This document shows positions 1-9,131 of a stretch of DNA of 43,770 bases, in pieces (position 1 is the stretch's first letter; the number at the start of each line of letters is the position of its first letter). Source of the DNA: an uncultured bacterium (GTDB taxonomy: Bacteria > Patescibacteriota > CPR2 > UBA1875 > CAIMLA01); the NCBI GenBank assembly GCA_903842085.1, contig CAIMLA010000019.1:1-43770 (forward strand), given 5' to 3'. The notes below the pieces were generated by a model. It worked only from the letters and a program-made list of their open reading frames with translations, had not been told where the DNA came from and searched no databases. The translations under genes were made by a program, and so were the position numbers.

Positions 1-760
1 ATGTAGCAACACAAGTAACCGTTACTGCATCAGGAGGGACAATCTCAGAAAGAGTGCCTGGAGTACAGGTAGAGACTGAAGTTGTGCCATCGTATTGTTT
101 AGAGAGAGTTAGGGTTGGAGGAGTGACGGTAAGTTGCTTTATTGTCTTTGTCGTAGTTGTACTGGGCGTAACTACGACTTCACTAACAAAATTAGCACTT
201 ACGGAAATATTTTTTTTAACGTTGCTATCGACTCTTGGGTTAACTAAAGAACCATCACTCCAGTTAAGAAAGCGATAGCTTGTATCGGGGATGGCCTTAA
301 CAATCTGTCCATTTTTATCAAAATCTACAACTTGAGAAGTCAGACCAGAAATAGAACCATTTTGGTTTGAGTAATAATCTAGCTTGAATTTTTCACTCGC
401 AAATTTTGCCGTCACTGCAACATTATTGGTAACGTGTGAATCTGTTCTAGGGTTAGAAGAGACATTATCACTCCATCTGACAAATCGGTACCCAGCCTTT
501 GATATTGCTTTTACTGAGGCTCCGCTTGCACCGACTCTGACTATCTGGGGCGACTGACCATCGATGCTGCCACTCGTTTCGGCCTTATAGTCCAAAACAA
601 CTTTTAGGGGCGCCTTGAAGAATAAACCTGTCCTTAAAATAAAAAAAGATAGTAAGACCAAAAAAACAAAGCCGATAAATATCGCTAGATTCTTACGATA
701 AGAAGCCTTATTGGCCTCACGACTGATCCCTTTTCCTGAAAAAAAACTGCCTTCCCTCAT
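1..760 (-). CDS. Surface or secreted protein with InlB-like B-repeats (partial)
   Basis: The gene runs off the left edge, so only the first 253 codons are present. It starts at ATG 758-760 without a strong ribosome binding site. A short basic cytoplasmic leader is followed by one membrane segment at about residues 25-43. Two similar units of about 70 residues follow, each with a late aromatic motif (GYRFVRWSD in the first, SYRFLNWSD in the second), as in Listeria-Bacteroides InlB B-repeats. A Thr-rich linker then leads into a segment with KQYDGTT, typical of YDG/MBG-like adhesin repeats. It is probably a cell-surface repeat protein anchored by its N-terminal helix. Its ligand cannot be told from the sequence. 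Confidence 0.7.
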   Translation of the reverse strand, partial: MREGSFFSGKGISREANKASYRKNLAIFIGFVFLVLLSFFILRTGLFFKAPLKVVLDYKAETSGSIDGQSPQIVRVGASGASVKAISKAGYRFVRWSDNVSSNPRTDSHVTNNVAVTAKFASEKFKLDYYSNQNGSISGLTSQVVDFDKNGQIVKAIPDTSYRFLNWSDGSLVNPRVDSNVKKNISVSANFVSEVVVTPSTTTTKTIKQLTVTPPTLTLSKQYDGTTSVSTCTPGTLSEIVPPDAVTVTCVAT

Positions 761-964
761 AACAATTTCTTTCTCATCTTATTTACTTTTTATTATAAAA
801 TATTTTAGAAATTAGATTTAAGTAGCTGATTCACAAAGGTGTCAAAGCTAATAGTTATATTGTATACCAAATCTACAAATTGCAATATTATTATTTGATA
901 TTAAGGCCTTACCGATTTCAGTTATGTTCTGACTACAATTAAGGGAAAAGGCAAAATAAAAAAA

Positions 965-1825
965 TCAATGAAAAGTAATATTAGTAACCTGAAGCAGAAT
1001 CCCATAAATCGAACTTATGATAAAAAGTAATAAGGCAATTTTTATGACCAGTTTTTTACTAACACCTTGGCCGAGTAAAACTAGCAATGCTTCTCCGCTA
1101 GCAGCGGATAGCCCAGCGACAGCAGCTCCAAAAGTTATCACCCCCTTTGCATACAAAGTGGCGATCCCAACTGAAGTGGCACAACCCGGAATTAGGCCAA
1201 TTAAAGCCACCGTTATCGGTTGAACGAAATGAAAAGAATTAAAGAACGGAATCAGGCTTTCAAAAGTAATATTGTCTTGTATGAAATTCAAGAAAAGCAA
1301 AACCGCGAATACAATTAGGATAATCCGGCCACCATGAATCAGGGCATGCTGAAACATTTTTTTGATAGTTTTATTGTGAGGGTGTTCTGCACAACAAAAA
1401 TCGATGTGGCCCATGTTATGAATAGGATTACCAATCTTGGCCCTTTTGGTTATGGAGTCGATTCCATAACCTGCGATAATAGCTAGAATAAATTTTGCTA
1501 GCAACAGTGGTAGAAAATTAAAGCCTAAAGGGATAAAGACGTAGAGCGCTTCGTCTGAAGTGGCAATCAGAGTGGCCACAAATGTGCCCAAAGTCGCTGT
1601 TCCTTGAGCATAAAAAACGGCAGTTATGACGGCGACATTACAGCCTGGGATTAGGCCAAAGACAGCCCCCAAAAGGGGCATCAGTTTTCTTCCTTTTTTT
1701 AATTTTTGTTCAATCTTATTACCATAACGATGATTGATGTAATCAAAGATAAAAAGCAATGGTATGACAACCAAAGCAATTCTAATCGTTGAAATAATAG
1801 ATTCTAAAATAAAATTATAATTCAT
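965..1825 (-). CDS. Putative heavy-metal/manganese exporter, ArsP_2-like permease
   Basis: A polytopic membrane protein of 286 residues with two related halves. Each half carries a GLIPGC signature (GLIPGCNVAVITA near residue 57 and GLIPGCATSVGIA near residue 211) followed by a small-residue-rich helix with (S/T)(S/D)EAL. This internal duplication fits the family described as putative 10-TM heavy-metal exporters (PF11449). The loop between the halves has a Cys/His cluster (HIDFCCAEHPH) that could bind metal. Its ATG follows the rarA stop by one base, so it is translationally coupled to rarA in the topA-rarA operon. The substrate is inferred from the family only. Confidence 0.7.
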   Translation of the reverse strand: MNYNFILESIISTIRIALVVIPLLFIFDYINHRYGNKIEQKLKKGRKLMPLLGAVFGLIPGCNVAVITAVFYAQGTATLGTFVATLIATSDEALYVFIPLGFNFLPLLLAKFILAIIAGYGIDSITKRAKIGNPIHNMGHIDFCCAEHPHNKTIKKMFQHALIHGGRIILIVFAVLLFLNFIQDNITFESLIPFFNSFHFVQPITVALIGLIPGCATSVGIATLYAKGVITFGAAVAGLSAASGEALLVLLGQGVSKKLVIKIALLLFIISSIYGILLQVTNITFH

Positions 1826-1826
1826 T

Positions 1827-3134
1827 TTAATTATACTTTCGGCTATTTAGACTTTTAAGTCTTTGTGAAATTTCAAGCTCGGCGCCGTTTTTACTCGGCC
1901 TATAATATTTCTTTTCCTTTAAGCGAGGGGTCAGATAATCTTGATCTACATAACTATTGGGAAAATCGTGGGGATATTTGTAATCTTTGCTAAGGCCACT
2001 CTCTTTTGCAAATTTAGTTGTGGCGTTTTTAAGATGATTCGGTATTTCCTCAAGTGGTTCTTTTTGGACGTCGACGAGAGCCTCGCTTATGGCCAGATAA
2101 GACGCATTAGATTTGGGGGCGCAAGCTAAATAAGCCACACCTTGAGCTAGATTGATTCTTGCTTCTGGGAGTCCAATTCTCTCTACTGCTTCGAAACAAG
2201 CTAACGCCAAGACTAAAGCCATTGGAGCCGCATTCCCAATATCTTCTGAGGCAAAGACGATCATTCTTCGAGCAATAAATTTTGGATCTTCGCCCGATTC
2301 AATCATTCTGGCGAGCCAATATATCGCCGCGTCAGGGTCGCTCCCTCTCATCGATTTAATAAAGGCCGATATTAAATTATAGTGCTCATCACCATTTTTA
2401 TATAAGCTAGGAATCTTTTTGCTCACGGCCTCATTTATTTTCTTATAACTAATCTTGCTTTTTGCCGGAGTTTGGTTGGCAACCATTTCTAAAGTATTTA
2501 AAGCTTTCCTGGCATCACCGTCTGAAACTTTTATTAAAAAATCGAGAGCCTTATTGTCGATGGTTAGCTTTTTTTCGCCTAGACCATTTTTATCATCCTT
2601 AAGGGCCTGGTGAATTATTTGTGCCAGGTCTGTCTCTGATAATTTTTTTAACTCAAAAACTGTCGATCTAGAAAGTAAGGCTGAATTTATTTCAAAGCCA
2701 GGATTTTCGGTAGTGGCTCCGATTATGACAAGTGTCCCCTTCTCAACGTGAGGCAGAAAGCCATCTTGCTGAGATTTATTAAATCGATGAATTTCATCGA
2801 CAAACAAGATCGTAGTCTGATTATGAAAATCTTTTCGATCCTTGGCTTCCCTAACTACTCTCCTTAGATCATTAACCCCACTTGTGACGGCACTGAATTC
2901 TTCAAAATAGGAATTAGTATGAGCGGCGATTATACGGGCAATCGTCGTTTTGCCCGTTCCTGCTGGACCCCATAATATGATGGACGATAATGAGTCATTA
3001 TCGATCATCTTATGGAGAGGTTTGTCTTTACCAAGTAAGTGTTCTTGGCCAAAAAAAAATTCAAATCCTGAAGGTCTAATTTTCTCGGCTAATGGCATTC
3101 CTCGTCGATTTTGTTGTTCAAATAAATTTTTCAT
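1827..3134 (-). CDS. rarA: Replication-associated recombination protein A (AAA+ ATPase)
   Basis: RarA/MgsA is a clamp-loader-like AAA+ ATPase acting at stalled replication forks. Walker A is GPAGTGKT at residues 56-63 and Walker B is in ILFVDEIHRF at about 110-119, followed by the family sequence NKSQQDGFLPHVE and the sensor GATTENP. The C-terminal region keeps the typical YPHDFPNSYVDQDYL block. The length, 435 residues, is normal for the family. It lies 9 bp downstream of topA and is coupled to the permease gene, so it probably shares the topA promoter. Confidence 0.95.
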   Translation of the reverse strand: MKNLFEQQNRRGMPLAEKIRPSGFEFFFGQEHLLGKDKPLHKMIDNDSLSSIILWGPAGTGKTTIARIIAAHTNSYFEEFSAVTSGVNDLRRVVREAKDRKDFHNQTTILFVDEIHRFNKSQQDGFLPHVEKGTLVIIGATTENPGFEINSALLSRSTVFELKKLSETDLAQIIHQALKDDKNGLGEKKLTIDNKALDFLIKVSDGDARKALNTLEMVANQTPAKSKISYKKINEAVSKKIPSLYKNGDEHYNLISAFIKSMRGSDPDAAIYWLARMIESGEDPKFIARRMIVFASEDIGNAAPMALVLALACFEAVERIGLPEARINLAQGVAYLACAPKSNASYLAISEALVDVQKEPLEEIPNHLKNATTKFAKESGLSKDYKYPHDFPNSYVDQDYLTPRLKEKKYYRPSKNGAELEISQRLKSLNSRKYN

Positions 3135-3143
3135 AGAAGACTG

Positions 3144-5129
3144 TTAATCGGTTTTTTTCGGTTTTGTCCAAGTCGCATATTTGCAGTCTGGGTATTTCGA
3201 ACATCCCCAAAAAAGTTTACCTTTTCTTGTTTTGCGTTCTACGATAGACCCATTATCACATTCAGGACATTCAAGGCCAGTTTCTTTTGGCGGAAGAGGT
3301 CGAGAGTTTTTGCATTCCGGAAAGCCGCTGCAAGCTAGAAATTCACCAAATCGACCATGTTTTATGACCATTGGCTTTCCACACTTTTCGCAAATTTCGT
3401 CTGTCGGTTTCTCGATTTTAACCTTTTCGATTGTATCTGTCGCCTTATCTAGATCTGATTTAAAAGGATACCAGAATTCACCAACGACTTTTTGCCACTT
3501 TTCTTTGTTTAAGGCAATATCATCCAATTCTTGCTCAATATGAGCGGTAAAATCAACGCTAACTACAAATGGGAAGTTAGCCTTTAGTAAATCGGTCACA
3601 ATAAAGGCGATATCGGTTGGAAAGAGCCTTCTGTTTTCTATGTTGATATAGCCTCGATCCTGAATCGTCGACAAGGTTGGGGCATAAGTCGAGGGCCGTC
3701 CAATGCCGTTTGATTCAAGGTCTTTGATTAGAGAGGCCTCGGTATATCTAGGCGGGGGTTCTGTAAATTTTTGATCACCGAAAATCTTTAATAAATTACA
3801 TTTATCACCGACCGATAGCGCGGGTAAAACATTTTTATCGTCATCTTCTTTTTTATCTTCATCCCCTTCTAGATAGACATTCAAAAATCCAGAAAATTTG
3901 ATTGTTCGTCCACCAGTATGAAGATTATAATCACCTACTTTAATATCAATTCCAACCTGGTCGTAGATACAATCAGCCATCTGACTGGCCAGGGCTCGTT
4001 TCCAGATTAATTCATAGACTTTTAATTGATCTTTATTTAAAAAGCCAGCCAACGCTTCCGGTGTGCGCCAAAAAGAGGTTGGTCTGATTGCTTCATGTGC
4101 TTCCTGTGCAGCCCGGGCCTTTTTATAGGTTCTTTCAGTTGCTGGGACAAAGGCTGGCCCCATCTCTTTGCCAATATAGGCCCTCGCCTCAGCAATGGCC
4201 TGTTTAGAGATATTGGTTGAGTCAGTTCTCATATAAGTTATTAGACCGATTGAACCCTCTTGGCCGACGTTAATCCCTTCATACAATTGCTGGGCGATGA
4301 CCATGGTTTTTTTGGCACTAAAATAAAGCTTTCTGGCCGCTTCTTGTTGCAGGGTGGAAGTAATAAATGGAGGGGCTGGGGATCGTTTGATCTCTTTTTT
4401 CTCAACCTTGGTCACGGGATAGGTCCCGATCTTTATGGCCTTTATGACCCTATCAGCCTCTTCTTTAGTATTAATAGTGAGGGGTTTGTTTAGATGCTTA
4501 TTCACTTTAGTTTGAAAGGGCTCTTTAGAATCAGATTTTTCTAGGTCCGCTCTCATTTCCCAGTATTCAATCGGTACAAATGCTTCAATTGCTCTCTCTC
4601 GATCGACAACTAAGCGGACGGCGACGGATTGGACTCTGCCTGCAGATAATCCCTTTAAAACTTTTTTCCACAATAATGGGCTGAGTGAATAGCCAACCAA
4701 TCGATCTAGAACCCTTCTGGCTTGTTGAGCATCGACGAGTCCAAGATCGAGATCTCTTGGCTTTTTTATAGCCGCTTGGATGGCTTCTTTTGTAATTTCA
4801 TGAAATTCAATTCTTTGATATCTATCTTTTTTTAACTTCAAGGCCTCGGCGACATGCCAAGAGATGGCCTCACCTTCTCGGTCAGGATCTGTTGCTAGGA
4901 TGATCTGGCTGGCGTTTTGGGCGGCTTTCTTCAACACGGTTATAGTTTTTTTGCTTCGAGTCGGGACAACATACGTCGGCTCAAAATTATTGTCAACGTC
5001 AATACTGGTGGACCCCTCTGGTAAGTCCCGAACGTGTCCATAAGTGGCGAGGACTTGATAACCTGGTCCCAAATATTTCTCTATGGTTTTGGCTTTTGCT
5101 GGTGATTCTACTATAACTAATTTATTCAT
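3144..5129 (-). CDS. topA: DNA topoisomerase I
   Basis: A type IA topoisomerase that relaxes negative supercoils. The N-terminal Toprim domain has VIVESPAKAKTIEKYLG and the acidic ATDPDREGEAISWH motif. The catalytic tyrosine is in GLITYMRTDST near residue 298. The C-terminus has two four-cysteine zinc ribbons (CEKCGKP...CSGFPEC and CPECDNG...CSKYPDC); E. coli TopA has more. The length, 661 residues, suits a small genome. The start lies only about 6 bases below the predicted transcription start, so the mRNA may be leaderless. It is the first gene of topA-rarA-permease. Confidence 0.97.
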   Translation of the reverse strand: MNKLVIVESPAKAKTIEKYLGPGYQVLATYGHVRDLPEGSTSIDVDNNFEPTYVVPTRSKKTITVLKKAAQNASQIILATDPDREGEAISWHVAEALKLKKDRYQRIEFHEITKEAIQAAIKKPRDLDLGLVDAQQARRVLDRLVGYSLSPLLWKKVLKGLSAGRVQSVAVRLVVDRERAIEAFVPIEYWEMRADLEKSDSKEPFQTKVNKHLNKPLTINTKEEADRVIKAIKIGTYPVTKVEKKEIKRSPAPPFITSTLQQEAARKLYFSAKKTMVIAQQLYEGINVGQEGSIGLITYMRTDSTNISKQAIAEARAYIGKEMGPAFVPATERTYKKARAAQEAHEAIRPTSFWRTPEALAGFLNKDQLKVYELIWKRALASQMADCIYDQVGIDIKVGDYNLHTGGRTIKFSGFLNVYLEGDEDKKEDDDKNVLPALSVGDKCNLLKIFGDQKFTEPPPRYTEASLIKDLESNGIGRPSTYAPTLSTIQDRGYINIENRRLFPTDIAFIVTDLLKANFPFVVSVDFTAHIEQELDDIALNKEKWQKVVGEFWYPFKSDLDKATDTIEKVKIEKPTDEICEKCGKPMVIKHGRFGEFLACSGFPECKNSRPLPPKETGLECPECDNGSIVERKTRKGKLFWGCSKYPDCKYATWTKPKKTD

Positions 5130-5141
5130 AATTAATGATAT

Positions 5142-5170
5142 ATATTACTTGTTCGTGCTTGTACTGTCAA
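5142..5170 (-). promoter_or_regulatory. Promoter of the topA operon
   Basis: On the minus strand a perfect TTGACA (plus 5165-5170) is followed by a 17-bp spacer and TAATAT (plus 5142-5147). The predicted start of transcription is about 5135, five to six bases before the topA ATG at 5129, leaving no room for a ribosome binding site. Confidence 0.75.
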
Positions 5171-5358
5171 TCGTTTAGCCGATAAGTTTTTCTTCTTCAT
5201 CCTCTAACCTTTTTGCGGTCAAACATAAAACAATTTAACCGGCAAAGATAATGTTAAAACTTGCTTAAATCCAAAAGCCACAATTCGTTGATTATTATTT
5301 ATAGAAAGCCAATAACTTGATTTATTTAACATCTTTTCCACAATCTAAATTAATATAC

Positions 5359-5387
5359 TTGACAAAAGCAATCTTACGTGTTAGAAT
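5359..5387 (+). promoter_or_regulatory. Promoter of the plus-strand small RNA
   Basis: TTGACA at 5359-5364, a 17-bp spacer and TAGAAT at 5382-5387, with an extended -10 TG at 5379-5380. No open reading frame follows before the terminator at 5556-5586, so the promoter points to a non-coding transcript starting near 5393. Confidence 0.8.
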
Positions 5388-5392
5388 TTGGT

Positions 5393-5587
5393 GTCTTCAA
5401 AAAAAGGAGACTTTACCTGGTGTATTCTATCAGCAAGTGAACTTAAAAACCCTCCTTTAAGAGCTACTTGTTGATAGAGTTCTCCAGATAACCGCCAGCC
5501 ATTAGGGTTAGGTCAAGTCGAAAGACGGTGTTACTGGAGTTTTGAAACTTAGATTATGAGGTCACGAAAGTGATCTCATTATCTTTT
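5393..5587 (+). ncRNA. Unassigned structured small RNA, about 195 nt
   Basis: This is the content of the gene-free stretch between topA and pth. The RNA has a consensus promoter upstream and a strong intrinsic terminator at its end. Three paired regions can be read by eye. A closing helix pairs 5396-5402 with 5540-5546. Hairpin 1 pairs 5427-5438 with 5466-5477 (12 bp, one G-U), with an inner 6-bp stem 5442-5447/5456-5461. Hairpin 2 pairs 5482-5487 with 5534-5539 and continues with 5491-5494/5526-5529. An alternative helix, 5417-5420 with 5484-5487, competes with hairpin 2. The size would suit 6S RNA, but I cannot see the 6S central-bubble layout. RNase P, tmRNA and SRP consensus motifs are absent. 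Confidence 0.7.
5556..5587 (+). terminator. Intrinsic terminator of the small RNA
   Basis: A 10-bp stem, ATGAGGTCAC at 5556-5565 and GTGATCTCAT at 5570-5579 (one G-U), is closed by a GAAA tetraloop and followed by a T-rich tail with six T at about 5584-5589. Confidence 0.85.
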
Positions 5588-5638
5588 TTAGCATAAAAAA
5601 TTAATTAATAATAGTAGACGTCGCTAGTTTCTCTTTGA

Positions 5639-6157
5639 CTAATCTAACCAAAGATGGATTTTTTTAATGGAGTCTTCCACTATTTGGTCGATAAGGCCAT
5701 TCTCAACTGAAGTGAATTTTTGTAGGACAAACTCCTCAGCGGGTAGTTTAGTGTTGTTCTTCAATCCTAATCTAATTCGACTTATCTGATTAGTCCCAAG
5801 AGATTGAAATATTGACTCAACCCCTTTATGACCAGCGGAACTAGTCCCCGTCGTTTTGATCTCTCCAAAATTAAGGTCAAGATCGTCATAAACGAGCAAG
5901 ATCTTGTCAGGGCTAATTTTGTAGTAATTTGAGACCTTTAAGACGGCCTCTCCAGACAGATTCATAAAAGTCATCGGTTTGACTAAGACTACTTTTGAGC
6001 TATTTGAGTCAAAAAAGCACAGATCTGCCTCAAGTTTAGATTTTACAAACCGGAGACCTTCCAAGTCGGCGAATCTATCCATGATCATAAAACCAAAGTT
6101 ATGTCTGGTTTGACTATATTTTTTGCCAGGATTACCTAGACCAACAACCATTTTCAT
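5639..6157 (-). CDS. pth: Peptidyl-tRNA hydrolase
   Basis: Pth cleaves the ester bond of peptidyl-tRNAs released from stalled ribosomes. The N-terminus GLGNPGKKYSQTRHNFGF carries the catalytic histidine (H19) and tRNA-contacting asparagine (N20). The KPMTFMNLSGEAV and VYDDLDLNFGEIK motifs and the glycine-rich GHKGVESIFQSLG loop are all present. At 172 residues it is slightly shorter than the usual 180-195, missing a little at the C-terminus. It is the last gene of the aspS operon, 9 bp after der. Confidence 0.95.
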   Translation of the reverse strand: MKMVVGLGNPGKKYSQTRHNFGFMIMDRFADLEGLRFVKSKLEADLCFFDSNSSKVVLVKPMTFMNLSGEAVLKVSNYYKISPDKILLVYDDLDLNFGEIKTTGTSSAGHKGVESIFQSLGTNQISRIRLGLKNNTKLPAEEFVLQKFTSVENGLIDQIVEDSIKKIHLWLD

Positions 6158-6166
6158 AAATATATC

Positions 6167-7507
6167 TTAGACGTTTTTCTTTCTAAAAGAAATAGAAACT
6201 GGAGTCCCATCAAAGAGCCAATGTTCTCTAAGACGATTTTCGAGATAGCGTTTGTACGAAAAATGGATTAGCTCCGGATGGTTCGAGAAAAATATAAACG
6301 AGGGTGGGTTAACTGAGATTTGAGTAACATATTTTATCGTCGGAAAAATATTTTTTTGCTTTGGTGGAGTTTTCTTGGCCAAGTCCTCATGTAGTTTTGC
6401 ATTTAATTCTGATGTATTGATCCTCAAAAAGCGCATTTTGTGGACGTTTTCGATTAAGCGAGGTATTTTATTAATGTTCTTACCGTCTTTGGCTGAAACG
6501 AAAATTACTGGGGCATAGGGTAAAAAATTTATCTTCTTCTTTAAATATAAAGTATAGTCTTGCATATTTTTTTCTTCGACGAGATCCCACTTGTTTACTA
6601 TTAGAATAACACTCTTGCCATTATCGGCGGCATATCCAGCGATGTGGAGATCTTGGGCTGTCACTTTCTCAGGTCCATCGATAAGGATCAAGACTACTGT
6701 CGAGCGGTCAATTGCTTGGAGCGATCTTAAGACAGAATATTTTTCAATTTGCCCAGACTTACTCCCCTCTTGGCTCTTGCCAACCTTGCCTCTCTTCCTT
6801 ATTCCGGCCGTATCCAAAAAAGTCATTTTATTACCGTTTAGAGTTATGGAAAAAGAAGCCGAATCCCGGGTCGTTCCAGATTTAGCAGAAACCAAAGCTC
6901 TTGATTCTCCTACCAAATAGTTCAAAAGCGATGATTTGCCGACGTTCGGTCTTCCTGCAATTGCCACAATTATTTCATCAGAGGCTTTGGAGTCACTGGC
7001 TTTTGTTTTGGTCTTTGGTATGTTTTTGGCGATGGCGTCTAATAAGTCCCCCGTTCCTCGACCGCTGATAGCCGAGACGGGGATGATTTCGTCTCCTCCG
7101 AGTTGATAAAATTCGTTTGAGAGCGATAAATCATCAGCGTTATCACACTTATTACAAGAAATTATATAAGGTTTATTACTTGAAAAAATTATTTTTCTGG
7201 CGGCCAGATCTTTCTCTGTCACACCAGTTTTTGCGTCTACAAGAAAGACCAATAAATCGGCTTCTTCCATAGCGACACTAACTTGCTCTCGAATGCTAAT
7301 GTCTATGTCATCTTTGGGACTTGTCTCAAGCCCAGCGGTATCAACAATTAGGAATTTTTTGCCATTCCAAGAAGACTCACCATACAAACGATCGCGGGTC
7401 GTTCCCGACAAATCGGCGGTGATGGCTTCTCTTTTTCCAATCAATCGATTGAAGAGCGTTGATTTACCGACATTGGCTCTGCCGATAATGGCGACTTTTG
7501 GTAACAT
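6167..7507 (-). CDS. der: Ribosome biogenesis GTPase Der (EngA)
   Basis: Der assists maturation of the 50S ribosomal subunit. Two tandem GTPase domains are visible. The first has GRANVGKST (8-16) and DTAGLE; its N/TKxD motif reads NKCD. The second has GRPNVGKSS near residue 186, DTAGIRKRG and NKWD. A C-terminal KH-like domain ends in SFRKKN. The length, 446 residues, is typical. It lies between dacA and pth in the aspS operon. Confidence 0.96.
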   Translation of the reverse strand: MLPKVAIIGRANVGKSTLFNRLIGKREAITADLSGTTRDRLYGESSWNGKKFLIVDTAGLETSPKDDIDISIREQVSVAMEEADLLVFLVDAKTGVTEKDLAARKIIFSSNKPYIISCNKCDNADDLSLSNEFYQLGGDEIIPVSAISGRGTGDLLDAIAKNIPKTKTKASDSKASDEIIVAIAGRPNVGKSSLLNYLVGESRALVSAKSGTTRDSASFSITLNGNKMTFLDTAGIRKRGKVGKSQEGSKSGQIEKYSVLRSLQAIDRSTVVLILIDGPEKVTAQDLHIAGYAADNGKSVILIVNKWDLVEEKNMQDYTLYLKKKINFLPYAPVIFVSAKDGKNINKIPRLIENVHKMRFLRINTSELNAKLHEDLAKKTPPKQKNIFPTIKYVTQISVNPPSFIFFSNHPELIHFSYKRYLENRLREHWLFDGTPVSISFRKKNV

Positions 7508-7534
7508 AGCTTTCCTTAATAAAGAGGATCAATT

Positions 7535-8449
7535 CTACCACACAAACTGGCTTTTAATCCAGTCTAAATATCCTTTGGTTTCCCCAAAGCGATCAGATGA
7601 ACCGATTAGAACGGTCAAGATATTATGATTATCTTCCTGATATGACGAAACGAGACACTGGCCAGCTCCATTGGTAAAGCCAGTTTTGACTCCCACAAAA
7701 CGATCACCTAGCAACAAATTAGTGTTAGTCAGAGGAACCGCTCTTCCTGCGGTCGTGTAGATAGTAAATGATTTTGTGGAAACAATCTTCCGAAACGTTT
7801 CGTTTGATAATAGAATACGAGCAAGGATTGCAATATCATTTGCACTTGAGTAATTTGATTGATCGTCCCAGCCGACTGGATTGCTAAAATGGGTCTCCTT
7901 TAAGTTGAGGGAGATCGCAGCCTGATTCATTGCTTCAACAAAAGAGTCTTGAGAGCCACTCACGTTTACAGCGATCGTTTGGGCCGCGTCACTGCCTGAA
8001 TTTAATAATAAACCATATAGAGCCGACTCTGTGGTTAACTGCTCGCCAGTTGACAAGCCAGCTTGGCTATCGCCTTCTCTAACTTCAAATGGCGGGATCG
8101 TTATAACTTTATCTAAAGGAAGAGACTTGAGGGCAAGGTAAGCCGTCATCAATTTGGTTAGGCTAGCGACCGGTAATTTTTCATTTTTATCTAATGAATC
8201 TAAGACAAGGCCTGTATTTAAATCGAGAGCAAGTGTCGATCCTGAAGCGGTCGGGTAATGATTTTTCTGTATTTGAGTTGGTTGATAATTAATCGTTGTT
8301 CCCCAACCGACAGCTGAGACAGATTGATCCTTTTTTCCTTTATCCGGAGGAGAGATAAAATTAGAACTATTTGAAAAAAAGTCGATCAATTGTCCTTCAG
8401 GAAAGATTGTTCCTAGTATAAAAGACATAAATATAAATATGTTAATCAT
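7535..8449 (-). CDS. dacA: D-alanyl-D-alanine carboxypeptidase, S11 family
   Basis: A penicillin-binding-protein-type D,D-carboxypeptidase that trims peptidoglycan stem peptides outside the membrane. An N-terminal hydrophobic helix (about residues 1-16) serves as signal or anchor. The catalytic SxxK is SLTK (S96, K99). The SxN motif reads SGS (151-153), with Ser in place of the usual Asn. The KTG box is in GVKTGFTNGAG near residue 255. At 304 residues it lacks the C-terminal PBP5 domain and amphipathic anchor. It overlaps the end of rluB by 8 bp, so the two are coupled. Confidence 0.9.
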   Translation of the reverse strand: MINIFIFMSFILGTIFPEGQLIDFFSNSSNFISPPDKGKKDQSVSAVGWGTTINYQPTQIQKNHYPTASGSTLALDLNTGLVLDSLDKNEKLPVASLTKLMTAYLALKSLPLDKVITIPPFEVREGDSQAGLSTGEQLTTESALYGLLLNSGSDAAQTIAVNVSGSQDSFVEAMNQAAISLNLKETHFSNPVGWDDQSNYSSANDIAILARILLSNETFRKIVSTKSFTIYTTAGRAVPLTNTNLLLGDRFVGVKTGFTNGAGQCLVSSYQEDNHNILTVLIGSSDRFGETKGYLDWIKSQFVW

Positions 8450-9131
8450 TTTTTAAGCTTACTATCTCCTCATTGGTTAGGGTTCGATATTGACCTGGTC
8501 GAATCTTGCCTAAGCAAATTGTACTGATTCTGATTCTTTCTAAGCTAATTACCTTTTTGTTAAAAAACGAAATCATTCTTCTGACTAGCCTTTTTCTGCC
8601 TTCATGAATAATAATTCGGGATCTATGTTCATCGATTTTTTCAAAAAAGTCAGCTTTGACAAAACCATCATCAAGATTAATTCCAGCTAAAAGCTGACTT
8701 ATTTCGTCTTGTTTTAAAGAACTATCTGTTTTTATTAAATATTCTTTTTCTTTTTGATATTTTGGATGTGTGAGTTGGTAGGTTAAGTCACCATCGTTCG
8801 TTAAAAGGATCAAGCCACTCGTGTTCTTGTCCAGTCTGCCCACTGGCCAAACTGGTGGATTGGCTGGGACTAACTCAGAAATTAAGTTTTTTGCATGAAC
8901 ATCTTTTAAAGAGCTGGTGTAACCGATTGGCTTATTTAATAAATAATAGACCATTGTTGCTGGTGCAAGTCTTTTCTCATTAAAAAAAGCGGTATCTTTT
9001 TCTGGATCAATCTCGGTCGCGACGTTGACAATCACCCTTGAATTTACTTTGATTTGTCCTGACTTAATTAACTCTTCACAGGCGCGTCGGGAGCCTAAGC
9101 CACAAGAAGCTAAAAATTTATTTAGTCTCAT
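8442..9131 (-). CDS. rluB: rRNA pseudouridine synthase, RluB/RsuA family
   Basis: It isomerises a uridine in ribosomal RNA. An N-terminal S4 RNA-binding domain (RLNKFLASCGLGSRRACEELI) is followed by the catalytic domain with GRLDKNTSGLILL, where D101 is the catalytic aspartate. The length, 229 residues, matches the family. RluB and RsuA cannot be separated with certainty by eye; the scpA-scpB-rluB gene order favours RluB. It overlaps scpB by 14 bp. Confidence 0.9.
   Translation of the reverse strand: MRLNKFLASCGLGSRRACEELIKSGQIKVNSRVIVNVATEIDPEKDTAFFNEKRLAPATMVYYLLNKPIGYTSSLKDVHAKNLISELVPANPPVWPVGRLDKNTSGLILLTNDGDLTYQLTHPKYQKEKEYLIKTDSSLKQDEISQLLAGINLDDGFVKADFFEKIDEHRSRIIIHEGRKRLVRRMISFFNKKVISLERIRISTICLGKIRPGQYRTLTNEEIVSLKND

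Noticed and set aside
5393-5587. SRP (4.5S) RNA
   Set aside because: A GGTCAAGTCGAAAGAC segment is reminiscent, but the invariant domain IV sequence around the GGAA loop (AGCAGC on the 3' side) is absent.
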